A stretch of 64,000 nucleotides of DNA, taken from Rhodamnia argentea (lineage: Eukaryota; Streptophyta; Magnoliopsida; Myrtales; Myrtaceae). The notes beneath the pieces are model-generated. The model had not been told where the DNA came from. It searched no databases and saw only the letters and a program-made list of their open reading frames with translations. Numbering within the stretch: the first letter of the stretch is position 1; each line of letters starts with the position of its first letter. A program made the position numbers and the translations under genes. The stretch covers positions 11,337,501-11,401,500 of the forward strand of contig NC_063151.1 of the NCBI RefSeq assembly GCF_020921035.1, read 5' to 3'. Positions 1-11,786 of this stretch are shown here, piece by piece.

Positions 1-95
1 AGCACAAAATCAGTCTCAGGACACCGGTCGGAGCAGGTGGCGAGACAGAGGAGGTCTAGCAAAAAAGAAAGAAATTTCGTGCTAACAAGAACTAC

Positions 96-823
96 CTGAA
101 TGAGAAGACGTCGCTTGTACACTCAATGAATCCGATACACCTGTAGACACACAGTCAATCATGAACACCGAAAAGTCTTTAATCGAGGAGCAAAGTATAG
201 CCCAGTCCCTACTTCCAAAGAAAGCAACTAAATGATAACACAATCAGCAATTATAAACACCAAAAGCCAAAAAGAGAATGACGTCGGCCAAAAGAAAGCG
301 ATGCAGAGCTTCAAAGTTCGAAACCATACCTAATGAACTCCAGCCCCCCGCGTCCCGAACAGAACAGAAAACTCACGCCATAAACCCTAGAAACGATTCG
401 AAGCCGAGACGAGAGCGCAACGCTGACGACGTGCCCCCCCAACCACGCGCCTCCGACTCGAGCTTTACAAGAAGCGGAAGCCCGCGATCATTTCCAACAC
501 CGCGGCTTCCGGCGCCCGATAACGGCCAAAGAATTGCCTTCCGACGACGTCGACCCGGTGGAAATCGGAGCCGGCGAAGTTGTGGAAAAAGAAAAAAACA
601 AGAAAGAGAGGAAAGAGAAGCTGCCTTCCTCGCCTTGCGGAGAGAGAGAGAGAGAGATTAGTCGGAGCTTCAAGAAATCGACACAGGACTCGGGAGACGA
701 AAGCCTATGCGCAGAACAGAGGCTTTTGATTGATCGAATGATTGAACTTCCAGTCTTCAGATGGAAAATTCAGCACAGAAAGAGAGAGAGAGAGATATGA
801 TTTGAAAAATCAAAAGCATAGTC

Positions 824-858
<35 letters not shown>

Positions 859-870
859 GTTTTAGAGTGG
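96..870 (-). other. Possible 5' end of an unidentified minus-strand gene
   Basis: Read on the minus strand, this stretch looks like a CT-rich 5' leader. It has CT tracts, then a 'ctagggttt' motif common near plant transcription starts, then a donor-like site near 328. A 45-bp segment at 96-140 is bounded by CTACAG| and CAG|GTAGTT and is open in one frame. Short upstream ATGs, such as one followed by seven codons and a stop near 490, suggest non-coding leader. No protein family is recognisable, so this is an inference from splice-like signals only. The gene body would lie to the left of the window. Confidence 0.3.
827..855. repeat. GA microsatellite
   Basis: An uninterrupted AG/GA dinucleotide tract of 29 bp, with shorter GA tracts nearby at about 642-658 and 779-795. 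On the minus strand these read as CT repeats. Confidence 0.9.
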
Positions 871-906
871 CAAAGAAATTGAGCTGTGATCGGGTGCGGT
901 GACTTA

Positions 907-1494
907 GGGCGCGCATGGCAACACTTCTGCTTCTGAAACACCATCAGAAGTAGAAGTTGATTTTTCAATTTCTCCATTAAAAGCAAAAGTTGATTTTTCT
1001 ATTTCTGTTTTAAAAGTTGATTTTTGATAAATAAATAAAAAGACGTTTAATAAAATTTTTATTTCTGAAATTTCTACTTTTAATCAAATACCAGCGGCGA
1101 TCGGCGGTGGCGTCGACCTGCGAGCGAGCGGCGGCAGCGGCGAGAGGCGGCCGACGAGCGGCGGCGAGAAGCAACAGCGGCGCGGCAACGGCCGGGCGGT
1201 GGTCGGTGGCGAGCGGCGGCCGGTGGCCGGTGGGCGGGCGAGTATTGGTCGGCGGAGTCGAAAAAGTGATTTCTAAAGCTAAAAAGTAAAAATTTTTTAC
1301 TTCTCAAAGTTGGCCAAAAATCCAACCAGAAGTAGAAATCTCTTTTAGAAGTGGAAATTCCTACCAAAAGTCAATATTTTTACCAAATGAATTTCGGTTT
1401 CAAAAGCACTTTTGAAGTGTTTTACTAAATGGATTTCGACTTCAGAAGCACTTTTGAAGCAGAAATTTTGCTTCAAGTGTTATCATGCGCACCC
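907..1494. mobile_element. MITE with 20-bp inverted ends and TTA target duplication
   Basis: The left end (GGGCGCGCATGGCAACACTT) and the reverse complement of the right end (GGGTGCGCATGATAACACTT) match at 17 of 20 positions. The element is flanked by TTA on both sides (904-906 and 1495-1497). A 3-bp TTA/TAA duplication with ends starting GGG fits the PIF/Harbinger (Tourist-like) superfamily. The 588-bp interior has no transposase: a GC-rich CGG-repetitive core (about 1090-1260) sits between AT-rich arms containing repeated 'agaagtagaaatt' phrases. Open frames in the core are compositional artefacts. Confidence 0.8.
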
Positions 1495-1497
1495 TTA

Positions 1498-3195
1498 GCC
1501 TGCACCTTTCCAGCAATAACCGATGGTAAATTTTGAGGCATGGCTTGATTTCACGGTGAGGAATCTTCAAATAGATCCTCATTTTAACCGATTTCCTTTC
1601 AATTGTCCGCCTTGCAACAAAAAAAAAATTTTGATCCTAAAAAAAAAAAATCCTCACCCCAGCACGATTGGTAGCGGCAGTAACAACCAAAAATAATAGT
1701 ATACGGCAACTAACGGCGGTGTCCCACGGTGACCGATAGCAATACCGATCGGGTTTTCGATAGCTTTGTGGTGCTAAGAAATGCGAAGTTTGACTTGTGG
1801 TCGTAGCCTTTGCTTGATAATTCAATTTTCAACTTTTTTGAGCAATCTTATTCAACGTGAAACGCAAAATCGCGATTTAATATTTCTTCGGAGAATCTCA
1901 CTCCTTGAAGAATCCGAACCAAAATGATGCCTAAAACCTTTATCTAGTCCCCCTCCCCCAACCCCCGCTTTTTGGCCAATTCTCATTCTTAAGGACAGAC
2001 GCTTCTAAACTTAAGCGACTTCTTAATAAAATCATACAAAGGATATGCGATTTTGAAAAATTATGAATCATTCGTAAGAATTATAGCAGCAAATTTACGA
2101 TCTACTATTGAATTTCACCGTCGGTTGATCTGAACATTTTACGATCCAATCAAAATTCAATTTACATTCTACGTTTTGCCTAATCAAAATTTTGCTCGCA
2201 GCCGGTGGAATTTGATTTTCAGTAAAATCCGAAACACTAGGAGCACCGACACTTGAAGAGGAAGAAGAAGAAGAGGAGGAGGAGGAGGAAGGAGATGCCA
2301 CGTCAGAAGGCGGCAGCGGCCAGAGGCAACTATGACATGACGGGTCGCTAAAAAAAAAAAGAGGTGGACGTGGGGGCAGAGAGAGAGAGAGAGAGACTTC
2401 GTAGTGGATGACATGTCCATCACTTACATGCTCACATGTCGCGCAGACATGTCCGTCCACGGCCCATTGAAATTCGGACACGTGTCAGGGTTTTTGTCCA
2501 GATCACCCCCAAAATAAATTTCAATTTCAATTTCGATGTCATTTGAATAGACATCGGCATTCACTCCAGAACCACAACCACTTTGACTTTGACTTTTGGT
2601 TTCGGTTTTTTTTTTGCTTGACAAGTAGATGATGGATGATGCCTCTTCATCCGCCCCGTGCTTGTCGATCGATTTTGACACATGGAGGCATAATTTATCC
2701 TAATTACCTTATGATATCATCTCACGTCTTGATTGTATTTTCTTTTTGAGTTCGGAGGGAATAATAGCAGCATACATCGAATAAAGCTTACACTTAAAAA
2801 CAGGCTGCACGTGATAAATTTATTAATCTCAAACTTTCAAATTACGACATACCTATGATAACATCAAAGAATAATAGTATTATAAAACTCGAAACATGAT
2901 CAGTCGATCAATTTCTTGTAGCTACTCATTATTGTCCTTTAATTTTCGTGATATTTTTTTTTAATTATCTGTTTTTTTGAAAGTCGCTCTAGAGACAATA
3001 ACCCCCCTTTTTTAAAATCTTCCCTAAAAAAAAAAAAAAAAATTATCTGAAATATTTTGATGGGATCGATTTTAAGGTTTCGCTGACTCTAGAGACGCTC
3101 AACCTCCCCCCCCTACTTTACCTCTCTTTCTCTATTGATCCGGCAGAGTCAATCTTTATCAAGTCTGGTATAATGCAATCTCCTCCGTTCAAGAT
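1498..3195. other. Intergenic spacer, no gene recognised
   Basis: AT-rich DNA with A/T homopolymers, a GA tract at 2378-2396 and a GAA/GAG-rich patch near 2255-2290. Several short open frames occur on both strands, but none has plausible splice context or a recognisable domain. Confidence 0.6.
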
Positions 3196-3234
3196 CACGT
3201 GACTAAGCCCATCGGGCCCCCACGCAATCACGTG
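3196..3234 (+). promoter_or_regulatory. Two G-boxes upstream of the p24 gene
   Basis: CACGTG occurs at 3196-3201 and again at 3229-3234, 33 bp apart, with GGGCCC between them. They lie just upstream of the likely transcribed leader of the p24 gene. CACGTG is the core bound by plant bZIP and bHLH factors. Function here is inferred from position only. Confidence 0.4.
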
Positions 3235-3467
3235 CCGCATTTTTAGACCGGAAACGAAGTAAAAGCGAGAGCCCCAGCCAAGACAACATGAAACCTTGAG
3301 ATCGAAATCTGCGAGCTCGAAGCACGCGAGAGGACGGAAGCTCCCTCAACCTTCATTTCACGTCTTTCCTCGTCGGCTCTCGAGCTCCGTACCGTCGCGG
3401 TTGCTGCGTCTTCGAGCCCGCTTCGCCGCGATTTGCTTCGAACGAGTTCTAAGGTAGACACCCATTT

Positions 3468-3468
<1 letters not shown>

Positions 3469-3494
<26 letters not shown>
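3469..3494 (+). repeat. CT microsatellite at the start of the p24 leader intron
   Basis: A 26-bp CT tract lies a few bases after a likely donor site (AAG|GTAGAC, intron start 3454). The 5'UTR intron would run 3454-4217, ending in TTAGCAG directly before the ATG. Confidence 0.8.
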
Positions 3495-3499
<5 letters not shown>

Positions 3500-4217
3500 G
3501 GGATTTGTCTGCCACCATCTTTCGATCTGTGTAATGCTTCCCATTTTGCGTTTGAGTTTTCTTTGTTTTGTTTTTTTTTTTTTTCGCTTGAAGCTTTTCG
3601 TCCCAAGTCCTAGCTCCGGGAATTACGAATCTGATCTGCATGGACATGCGTATCTCTTTTCGGATGGGTTGGACGCGCTCGATTTCAATTGGGTCATCTT
3701 CGTTTTGTTTTGTTCTTCGAACAAGTCGCTGATAAGCTGATGACTTGGGATTTTTTTTTTTCCTTTTCAATTTGAGGCTTGAATTGTATGTGTCATCGTG
3801 TTCATCATGGTTTCGATTAGTTGCTTACTATCTAGAGCTTGGTTGGATTGTTTTTTAGCCGTTTATTAATTGTTGTGAAGGTAGAATTTGCAAGTAGTCT
3901 TGCCTCTAGGTTCGTCTGTTCTCTTGTCTGGTTTCTGAATTATGAAAAGAACAAAAGATTTTTAAGATGTTTCAAGTATTTTTCTGGGAATGTGTAAGGT
4001 CTTTCCAGCTCCATTTGTTTGGGTTTCTGTTATGCAAAAAATATGAGACTGCGAATCCATGTTCGCCAGCACTACGGTCGCTGAATTTTCGTAATTGCCA
4101 TCCTCAGCAGCTGAATATGTTTTCACTGTAAAATATTTTCTTCTTTTAGTTTATAACTCTCTAGATTCTATTGCCCCCTGTGCTGTTTTATTGAGATGTT
4201 CCATATGCAATTAGCAG

Positions 4218-6132
4218 ATGGGTTATCCATTGTTCCGGCATGTCCTTGTTGCAATGCTGGCGCTGCTCTCAAGCCTCCAAGCTGTGTCCGGGATTAGATT
4301 TGTCATCGACAGGGAGGAGTGCTTCTCTCACAATGTTGAGTATGATGGGGATACGGTGCACGTTTCTTTTGTTGTGATCAAGTCCGACTCATCTTGGCAT
4401 TATAGTGAAGATGGTGTTGATCTTCTGGTAAGCTTGATATAAGTTTCTCGGTATAGCTCATTTTTTCGTTATATTATTTACATGGTCATGTTCCTAACTA
4501 GATTGGCTGTGATGTCATCTCTTTCTGGCGTGCGCAAGTATTGATATGCATGTGCTCCTTTGCCTGATGCTTTAGAGTGAAGGGCTAATCTGACTGCTCA
4601 AGTTCAAGTGGTTGCATATTATAGCACCTGGGCTTGCACCGGATAACATTGCGGGATGTAGATGCTTCATCACTCTACTGATATTCCTTCTAGATCTGCT
4701 CGATACAGATAAAAATTTTCCTGCTTATGATGCTGGAATCGATGATGGATCAGAAATCTTTTGGGTTCGGGCATAATTAGTTGTGTGGGTGAAGTTTGTT
4801 TTGTGCTTATGGCTCTGTTTTTTGGATTTTAAGATGTAGAAATGGAAAAAGAATGCAAATTTGGTGTTTCTTGGCGTATTACCTGTCTCATACTTACAAA
4901 CCTGATGCAATCGATTGGCTATACAAAGCTTGGAGCCAAAACTGAGAAAGGGGTCTTATAGTAGTTTTCAGTCCTTACACTCGCACCATATGTGTCAAGG
5001 CCCTTCCAAATCACTCTCTCAAAGAATTTTGTTTTACTGGGTAACTTATTTGTTTGATTTTAACCCTAGGTAGTCTATTGGCACGAAGAAGCCGACAACG
5101 TGAACTGAGAAGGGTCTTTTGCAGCATTGAATTGTTGGAAAATCGATTTCCCATGGATGCTACATTTAGACTTTTCAGTAGTTTTTTTCTCTTTGTGAAG
5201 TGTTACATTACACGGGATAGGATATAGTAGGTTCATACAAACAAAAACTACGAAAAATGATTGAGCTTGGAAGTTGACAATTTCTTTATGGGTTTTCCCT
5301 CTCATATTTTCCATGAGTGGATTCCATTTGTGTGCCTCATTCATGTGGAAGTGCCATTGCCAATTGGTGATCTTTCAATTTTCTTGAAATTGTTAGGTGA
5401 AGGGACCTTCTGGTGATCAAATCCACGACTTTCACGACAAGATAAGCGAGAAGTTTGAGTTTGTCGCTCATCGTAAAGGAGTCCACCGTTTCTGTTTCAC
5501 TAACAAGTCTCCTTATCATGAAACCATTGACTTTGACGTGCATGTTGGGCATTATTCGTTCCATGATGAGCATGCAAAAGATGGTAACATGTGCCATCAC
5601 TGATCCATCCTTATATTCGCATGGAGAATGGGAAGAGATAACTTTATTTTCACTGTTTATTTGTTCATGTAGAGCATTTCAACCCTTTGTTGGATCAGAT
5701 AGGAAAATTAGAAGAAGCTCTGTACAACATTCAATTCGAGCAGCACTGGCTAGAGGCTCAGACTGAACGGCAAGCAATAGGTATGAGATGAATTCCGTGT
5801 ATCTTCTAGAAATCTAAGTCAAGTGTCTCTTCAGTAATGCCCGAGTATGTTGGGGAACTTAGCATGGAATACTCAATGCTTCTGTTTCAACATCTCATGC
5901 TGTAGAGCTCTGTCCTAGTTGATAAGCAGACTAGTGAGGGCTTTGCAATTTTAGCAGTTGATTCTGATATTAGACCTTATTATGCCCTGGTGATGCAGTG
6001 AACGATTTGATGAGCCGGAGGGCAATACATAAGGCCTTCTTCGAGTCGGCGGCACTCATTGGAGCAAGTGTCCTTCAAGTTTACCTCCTCCGCCGTCTAT
6101 TTGAAAGGAAGCTCGGGATGTCAAGAGTCTAG
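4218..6132 (+). CDS. Transmembrane emp24/p24 family cargo receptor (p24 beta type)
   Basis: Four coding exons: 4218-4427, 5397-5583, 5673-5780 and 5999-6132. They join in frame to 212 residues, the usual p24 length. The order is a signal peptide (about 1-25, hydrophobic LVAMLALLSSLQAVSG), a GOLD domain with the paired cysteines in EECFSH and HRFCFTN, a coiled coil (EHFNPLLDQIGKLEEAL), one membrane helix near 180-198, and a short basic cytosolic tail ending KLGMSRV. p24 proteins form hetero-oligomers that cycle between ER and Golgi in COPII/COPI vesicles and help export GPI-anchored and other cargo. The start follows the signal-peptide reading and lies directly after a 5'UTR intron acceptor. 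The beta subfamily is assigned from overall resemblance, so the exact orthologue is less certain than the family. Confidence 0.93.
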
Positions 6133-7110
6133 TTCTCATTGTGTCGTGTAAGCAGTTGAATTATTCGCCGGATATTGACGCTTCTCAACACGAGCACGTA
6201 TCTTCATAAGAGCACGCATGTTCCCCCTCTTGACCTGACATGTACAGAAACAGATCTAGTGGGAGGTTGTTGTTTGCCTGTAGAACGAGAGACAGATTGA
6301 TTGTCCAGATTAATCTATCATTTGTTCAGGAAGCACCATGTGATTTTACGTTCTTGGATGATACAGAGCCAATTCCTTTGCCATTTCTCCCCTGATTTTA
6401 AGGCCGTTAAGTCGTTGACTGCACATGGTCTAACGGGACATCGATCCTGGAATTTCTTGATTCCTGCAACATCTCAGGCACCATAAATAAGGATGCACTC
6501 TTATATCCAATGAAACAGCCATATCAGACAAGTTGGTAGATTGGCCAGTGGAAAACCTTTTCATATCACCTGAAAGACGCCGGTGTTATACTTAGTTCTT
6601 GCACTGAAATGCATCATGCCCCTAATTTTTAGCTGAAGGGCCGAATAGGAGGTATCTTCACGACTCCAATTCGGATACAGCACCGGACGTGCTAAACTAA
6701 TAAGCAAATCCCAGGGAGAGAGGACAGTGGAAAGAACAAGGAAAGGCCAAAAAGAATTTCTTATTTCACAAGCAAAAACCACTTCAAACCGTACAATGAG
6801 AAGAAAACAAATGTAAATCCCAAATGCTATAGACCCCAGAGCACGAGAAGGCAGAGAGAGGACAGGGGAAAGAAATGATAACTCATCTACTAATAGTAAC
6901 CAGCAAACTAGCAGACTGATTACAGCAGAGCACATGGATGTCTCCATTTTATCGTAATCAATCCCCACAAACCGCGGGGGTTTACCGAACTAACAACAAT
7001 CCCAGCAAGACACATCAGAGCCCAAAACCTTCCGATCTCCTTGACAAACTGCGGGGCTAGTAAGAGATAGGCTCGTGTGTTCCTGAAGCTTTTACAGGAG
7101 TAGTTCCTCG
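6133..7110. other. Convergent 3' region between p24 and the NOI gene
   Basis: This holds the 3'UTR of the plus-strand p24 gene and, on the other strand, the 3'UTR of the NOI gene. No coding exon is visible. An AATAA-type signal occurs near 6482-6490. Confidence 0.5.
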
Positions 7111-9169
7111 TCAAGATTCTGCAGGTGAGCTCTGGATGCAGCACAACCACTTCTTCTGAAAAATGTCCATATGCAGAACAACAGGGAGCTAGGTTTAGGG
7201 TAACTATAAAAGAGGCCAGAGAGAGAAAGTCTGTACTTGAAAACCTATCATGACGACAAATTTATCTGGGTAAGAACCTAATAGTGCACAACAACGCCAA
7301 ATCAGATCCAACATATGGACTGTATTCCAGGTTTACGATTAGTGGACTGTAAATATAACAGCAATTAGCTCATTCAGCTTTGCTGGGAATTGCCGATACC
7401 TTCCATCAGTAGACCGTAAGAGAACTTTCCAGATAATGGCAAAAATCCGTTGATCCTTTACTATTAGCTCAATTTAGGAGAGCCCTCTGTACTAACTCAC
7501 CCACCACCTACTAATCTTTCTAAGAGAATTACCATCTTCTATGTTGATGTGGTGCCAACTTTGCCTAGATTTTCCCACTCATATGCAGTCTATCTTATGC
7601 ACACAACCAAAACTTTTTCTCCCAGATAGTGCATATGAGATAATTCTTGTTTAATCTGACTTAAGAGAGTTTGTTCCATGAAGCAGTCTAAACAAGTTCT
7701 TTTATTGTATGTCTATAAAGTGGGCAAGTGATGGCGGCAGGCTTATCATGCATTACATTAGAGAAATATCAAAGAAACTCTCACAGTTGGTGGCTTGCCG
7801 GGATCAACTGTATGCCTAATCTGAGCATCAGCCTTTCCTGGAGATTCAGGCTTGCCACCGGTCTTTTTCTCATCTCTAGCCTTGTTGAAGATGACAGTAA
7901 ATCCCTCAGCAGAAGCAGGGTCATTGACATCCCATTCGCCGAACTTTGGCAGTGGTTGACCCTTTTCCTGTCAAGGACAATAAAGAAAACTCAATCATAA
8001 TTACGAGTCTCGTATATGAGGTTATCGTGCACAGAACAAGCTATGAATAAGGTCCGTGAAACATAGGTGTTAGCTTACCTAGAAAAAATCGGGATACCAC
8101 TAACAACTCAAAGAAAGCTCAACTGAAAGAGAACAAATCCAATTAAGCATGATTTTCACCCAAGAGAATGAGCACCATGAAGAAAATTCTGTGGTTAAGG
8201 TGATGTCAAAAAATCTAGTGACAGAATGGGAAGTGGGATGGGGTGACATGATTGCATAAATTGTTGACTAACCACCTATACTACGGATAATAATACTACA
8301 AACGCCAAGGGTGAGACAGAAACCAACACTGTCAACTGACCACGTATAACACAGTCGCACAAACTTGCAATGTTCCAAACAGTCTCCACCTCCGCCAATC
8401 ATCAAATTAATTGATCAATCGACCATCGAATAATGCAATAGACTTATAAATTATCACACACTGCACGCGTAAGTAGACTAGATTGGATGGCTGGCTTCTA
8501 AGAATTTCCCCCTTATCTCCAATTCAACTGGACTTGCTATGAAAAGATCTGACTAAGTCCACCCCATCCTAAACTCTTTACCCACCTAAAGGCCACCACC
8601 GGAAATATGTCTTTATCCGGAGAAATCTTGAACATGCATATTCGAGAAAAGCTCTCTGCAGAAACCCATTTCTCCGTTCACGAATTCCGTCTCTCTCGCA
8701 CTTTCTTTTCATAAATTAAAAAACTCCCAGCTCGTTAACTCGTGGAGAGCACCGAACTGGAATTTATCTAAGCCATCGAAAACCAAACCCGAGAATCCAA
8801 CCAAACCAACTGCAGAGTCGCCAATCGTTTCACAACACAGAAGCCATAAAAGCCGATACTCCCTCAAATTGAGCGAGAAAGCAGGCGAACTCACACCGAT
8901 CGGTGCAGGAAATCACGCGAGACGGGCGCATCATATGGGGGAGGGGGCAAGCGATCGACTCGACACCAGCGAAATTAGGAAAAAAGATTACAATCTACGG
9001 GGTCGACGGAGCGGATAAGGACGTATCCTCATCAACAGAAACTGAAGCAGCAAAAGCTTAAAAGAGGCCGATTGCGATGGAAATCGCGGTATGCTGAGGT
9101 AAAAGAAAAGCAAGAATCGCGCCAGGATCGATCGAAATTGCTTCGGGAGAAGGATGCACGTACCGACAT
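7111..9169 (-). CDS. Small NOI-domain (RIN4-like) protein with C-terminal cysteine pair
   Basis: Three coding exons on the minus strand: 9164-9169 (only ATG TCG), 7785-7967 and 7111-7155, giving 77 residues. Nearly all of it is the NOI motif: PLPKFGEWDVN near the start, then GFTVIFNKARDEKK. The C-terminus KKWLCCIQSS carries a Cys-Cys pair typical of palmitoylated, plasma-membrane-attached NOI proteins. RIN4, the best known member, is a negative regulator of basal immunity and is guarded by NLR receptors after effector modification; its NOI core contains the AvrRpt2 cleavage site (PxFGxW). PKFGEW is present here. Small single-NOI proteins are abundant in plants and mostly uncharacterised. The start is supported by the donor TCG|GTACGT and in-frame joining. 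Intron 1 is about 1.2 kb. Confidence 0.92.
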
Positions 9170-9242
9170 GAATTCCAGGAATTAGCGACCGAAAATTTTC
9201 CCGAGAAAGTGAGAATGACTATAGCACACGTCTGCGAAAATA

Positions 9243-9246
<4 letters not shown>

Positions 9247-9274
<28 letters not shown>
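9247..9274. repeat. GA microsatellite in the NOI gene leader
   Basis: A 28-bp GA tract about 80 bp upstream of the minus-strand ATG. It reads as CT on the sense strand, so it probably lies in the 5'UTR or core promoter. Confidence 0.85.
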
Positions 9275-9277
<3 letters not shown>

Positions 9278-9514
9278 CTAACCATGTGAAATAGGCGATT
9301 TCTTTCTTCTTCTTTTTTCTTTGGAAAGCGCCTCTCGCCGTCCTGCTAGTTTAACGGCGTTTGCTCGACTTAACGGTAACGGATGGGGCCGTCCTTTCGC
9401 CGTTACTAAAGATATGTTGGGTAACGTAGGTCATCCGAAACAAAAAAAAAAAAAAAGGGCTGCATGCTAAACATTCTTATTTTTGGATTCTATTCTCCGG
9501 AACAAAAAAGAGAT

Positions 9515-10666
9515 AAGAGTCCTATTTGGTAACGTAAATGATTCTGATTCGATTGATTCTATTTCCGGAAATATTTTTGGAGTAAAAATAAGAACAAAAA
9601 AAAAAAACTTGTTCTGGAAAAAAGAATCACTTATGAGAATCACAAAACAGAATAAAGTCACATATCTTTCACTTTTTTTTTAGTTCTCTCAATTTTTTTT
9701 CGATCTAAAACAGAACGAGGTCTCATTTTCAAAGAAAAATACATAAGATAATAAAATATTACATAAAAAATAAAATCAAAAATCAAAAAATTTTGGAAAA
9801 TTCTAAAAAATAAGGAAAATTTCAGAAAATCTCTAAAAATAGAAGAAGTTTACATTAGGCTAGTTTGATCTCGGTTTCATAAATTTGGGTCTGGATTTCA
9901 TATATTTTGTTCTTTTTTAGAAAAATCATAAACACCTTTGCAATTAAACTCGAACCACATTTCTCTAAGCTTTTAGGGTTTCATTAGGATTTTATGATGT
10001 GATTTATCAATTCCTTGATTCCTTGATTGCGCACTTGATTTCATTGGTTGTGATTTGCCTAGGTTTATGTACTTTAGACTTAGTATAGTTTTAACATTTT
10101 TTGAAAAAAGACAAAAATAACTATCGTGAGTACTTAGCAAGCTCTCATTCTTAAGTTTTCAATGAATTTGACATTTGATTTTCTAGAACCAAAAATGCAC
10201 AAAATTCAAGGTAATGCAGTGCATTTTCCTTGTGTAAACGAAGATGTCGCTCGTGCCAGTTATCCGCTCGCTCAAAAGAATTCGATAAAACCCTACAATA
10301 AATGGCGAAAATGACTCGTGATAATTCTTGATATTTGTTTTTACATTTCAATATACAATAAGTTATATAAGAGAATCAATGTGAATTAATCTTCGATTAA
10401 TTTGAAATATAGAATGAAATTCCACATAGTAACTACGTAATTATTTAACTTAAATGGCAAAAATTGGGAGGAGCAATTGTTCATATGAACAGAAATTTTG
10501 TGCAGTTATCAAATGCATTTATATTTCGGGAACAAAAATTTTGGGCGATTATAAACGTGTTCTGATTTTCTAAAATTCATCCGGAGAACGGAATTAGAAA
10601 AATTCATTTTAATCGGATCATTTTTTGGATCGGAATGGTTATCATGCGATCCCTAAAAAATCTATT
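9515..10666. mobile_element. Non-autonomous DNA transposon, copy 1 of an adjacent pair
   Basis: The left side (about 9515-9645, containing 'aacgtaaatgattctgatt') and right side (about 10440-10660) each have a counterpart in the neighbouring segment 10667-11712, in the same order. The right end, reverse complemented (GGGATCGCATGATAACCATT), resembles the ends of the MITE at 907-1494. No transposase is visible. Exact termini and target duplication are unclear. Confidence 0.5.
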
Positions 10667-11712
10667 TAATGACGTAAATGATTTTGATTCTCAAATTCTA
10701 CGATTTTGTTCCCGAAAATAGATTAGGAGCAAAATCAAAAATAAAAAAATATTTAATTCTTTGTTCCATAATCACTTTTGAGAAATAAGATCAATAAAGT
10801 GAGAATGCTCGGAGAAGGCTCCCACTCTATTTCCTCAACCAAAAATAAAAAAAAAATAAAATAAAATCTCAAGGAAGAATGCTCGACCAGCCACCCTCCC
10901 TCACTCATTGGCTATACGCCACTCTACCAGCCAGCTCCATCACCACTATAAGTTATCGACCGCTGTCGGTCGGTATCTCTGATAACCAGAGAAAAAGGAA
11001 AATAAAATTAAAATAAAAAATATGTATTTAAAATTATTTTAAAAAATAAATTAAAAAATCAAATAATTTTCACTAGATTTGTATTGCATGAAAGTGTTTT
11101 AGCAATATCATTTTTTTAAAAATATAATTAATAAATGTCATGATTTGGTTAAATATATAAGTGTTTAAGTAATACTGGTCGAGTGTGAGTCATTAGATTT
11201 GTCTTGCATGAAAATGGGTCAAAACGGATGGCCAATTTGAGTCGGATCATATTCAACTTGACCTACCCATCCGACACCTTTACTCATCATTCAATTCTAT
11301 AACTTTGTGTTTTCGAATTTTGTAATCTTGTTTTTTAAGTACTTTGTATAAATGATCAACACCATCATGGAGTAGTCTAGGAGTTATTCAAACTTATTTC
11401 ATAAGCTAATCTAAGAACAAATTTGTGGCAAAAATTTCAGTGCAAATTATCTATTGAGCTCATGTTTTTTCTTAAGGATCTTGCATGATTTGTATTCATT
11501 TTACGAGTGACATTTTATAGGCTGACTTTATAGCGACAAGACGAAATTATTTGACTTAAATGAAAAAAATTGGGAAGATAAATTGGTCCAAAAAATAGTA
11601 ATTATTTCACTTAAAGGACAATGCATTTGTGATTCTCTAGAATTCGTTTAGGGAATAAAATTAGAAAAAAATCAATTTTGAATGGAATTGATTTTTTGAA
11701 TCGAAATCGTTG
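10667..11712. mobile_element. Non-autonomous DNA transposon, copy 2 of an adjacent pair
   Basis: It starts with 'gacgtaaatgattttgattc', matching copy 1 at about 9530. It carries the shared phrases 'aattatttgacttaaatg' and 'aaaattgggaagat', and ends near 11712 with 'gaatcgaaatcgttgtcgga', matching the end of copy 1. The middle (about 10800-11500) differs from copy 1. No coding capacity is seen. Confidence 0.5.
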
Positions 11713-11786
11713 TCGGACCCACCCTAAGTTGTCATCTTTTAGGCGGCGATCATATCCATGTTGCTTCGGCCCTAACGAGTTGTTCC

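Noticed and set aside
278-661. Arg-rich 127-codon plus-strand frame near the left edge
   Set aside because: It opposes a CT-rich leader on the minus strand and is driven by purine-rich repeats.
2095-2681. Minus-strand open frames of 79-128 codons
   Set aside because: Largely translated GA and GAA/GAG repeats, with no recognisable domain.
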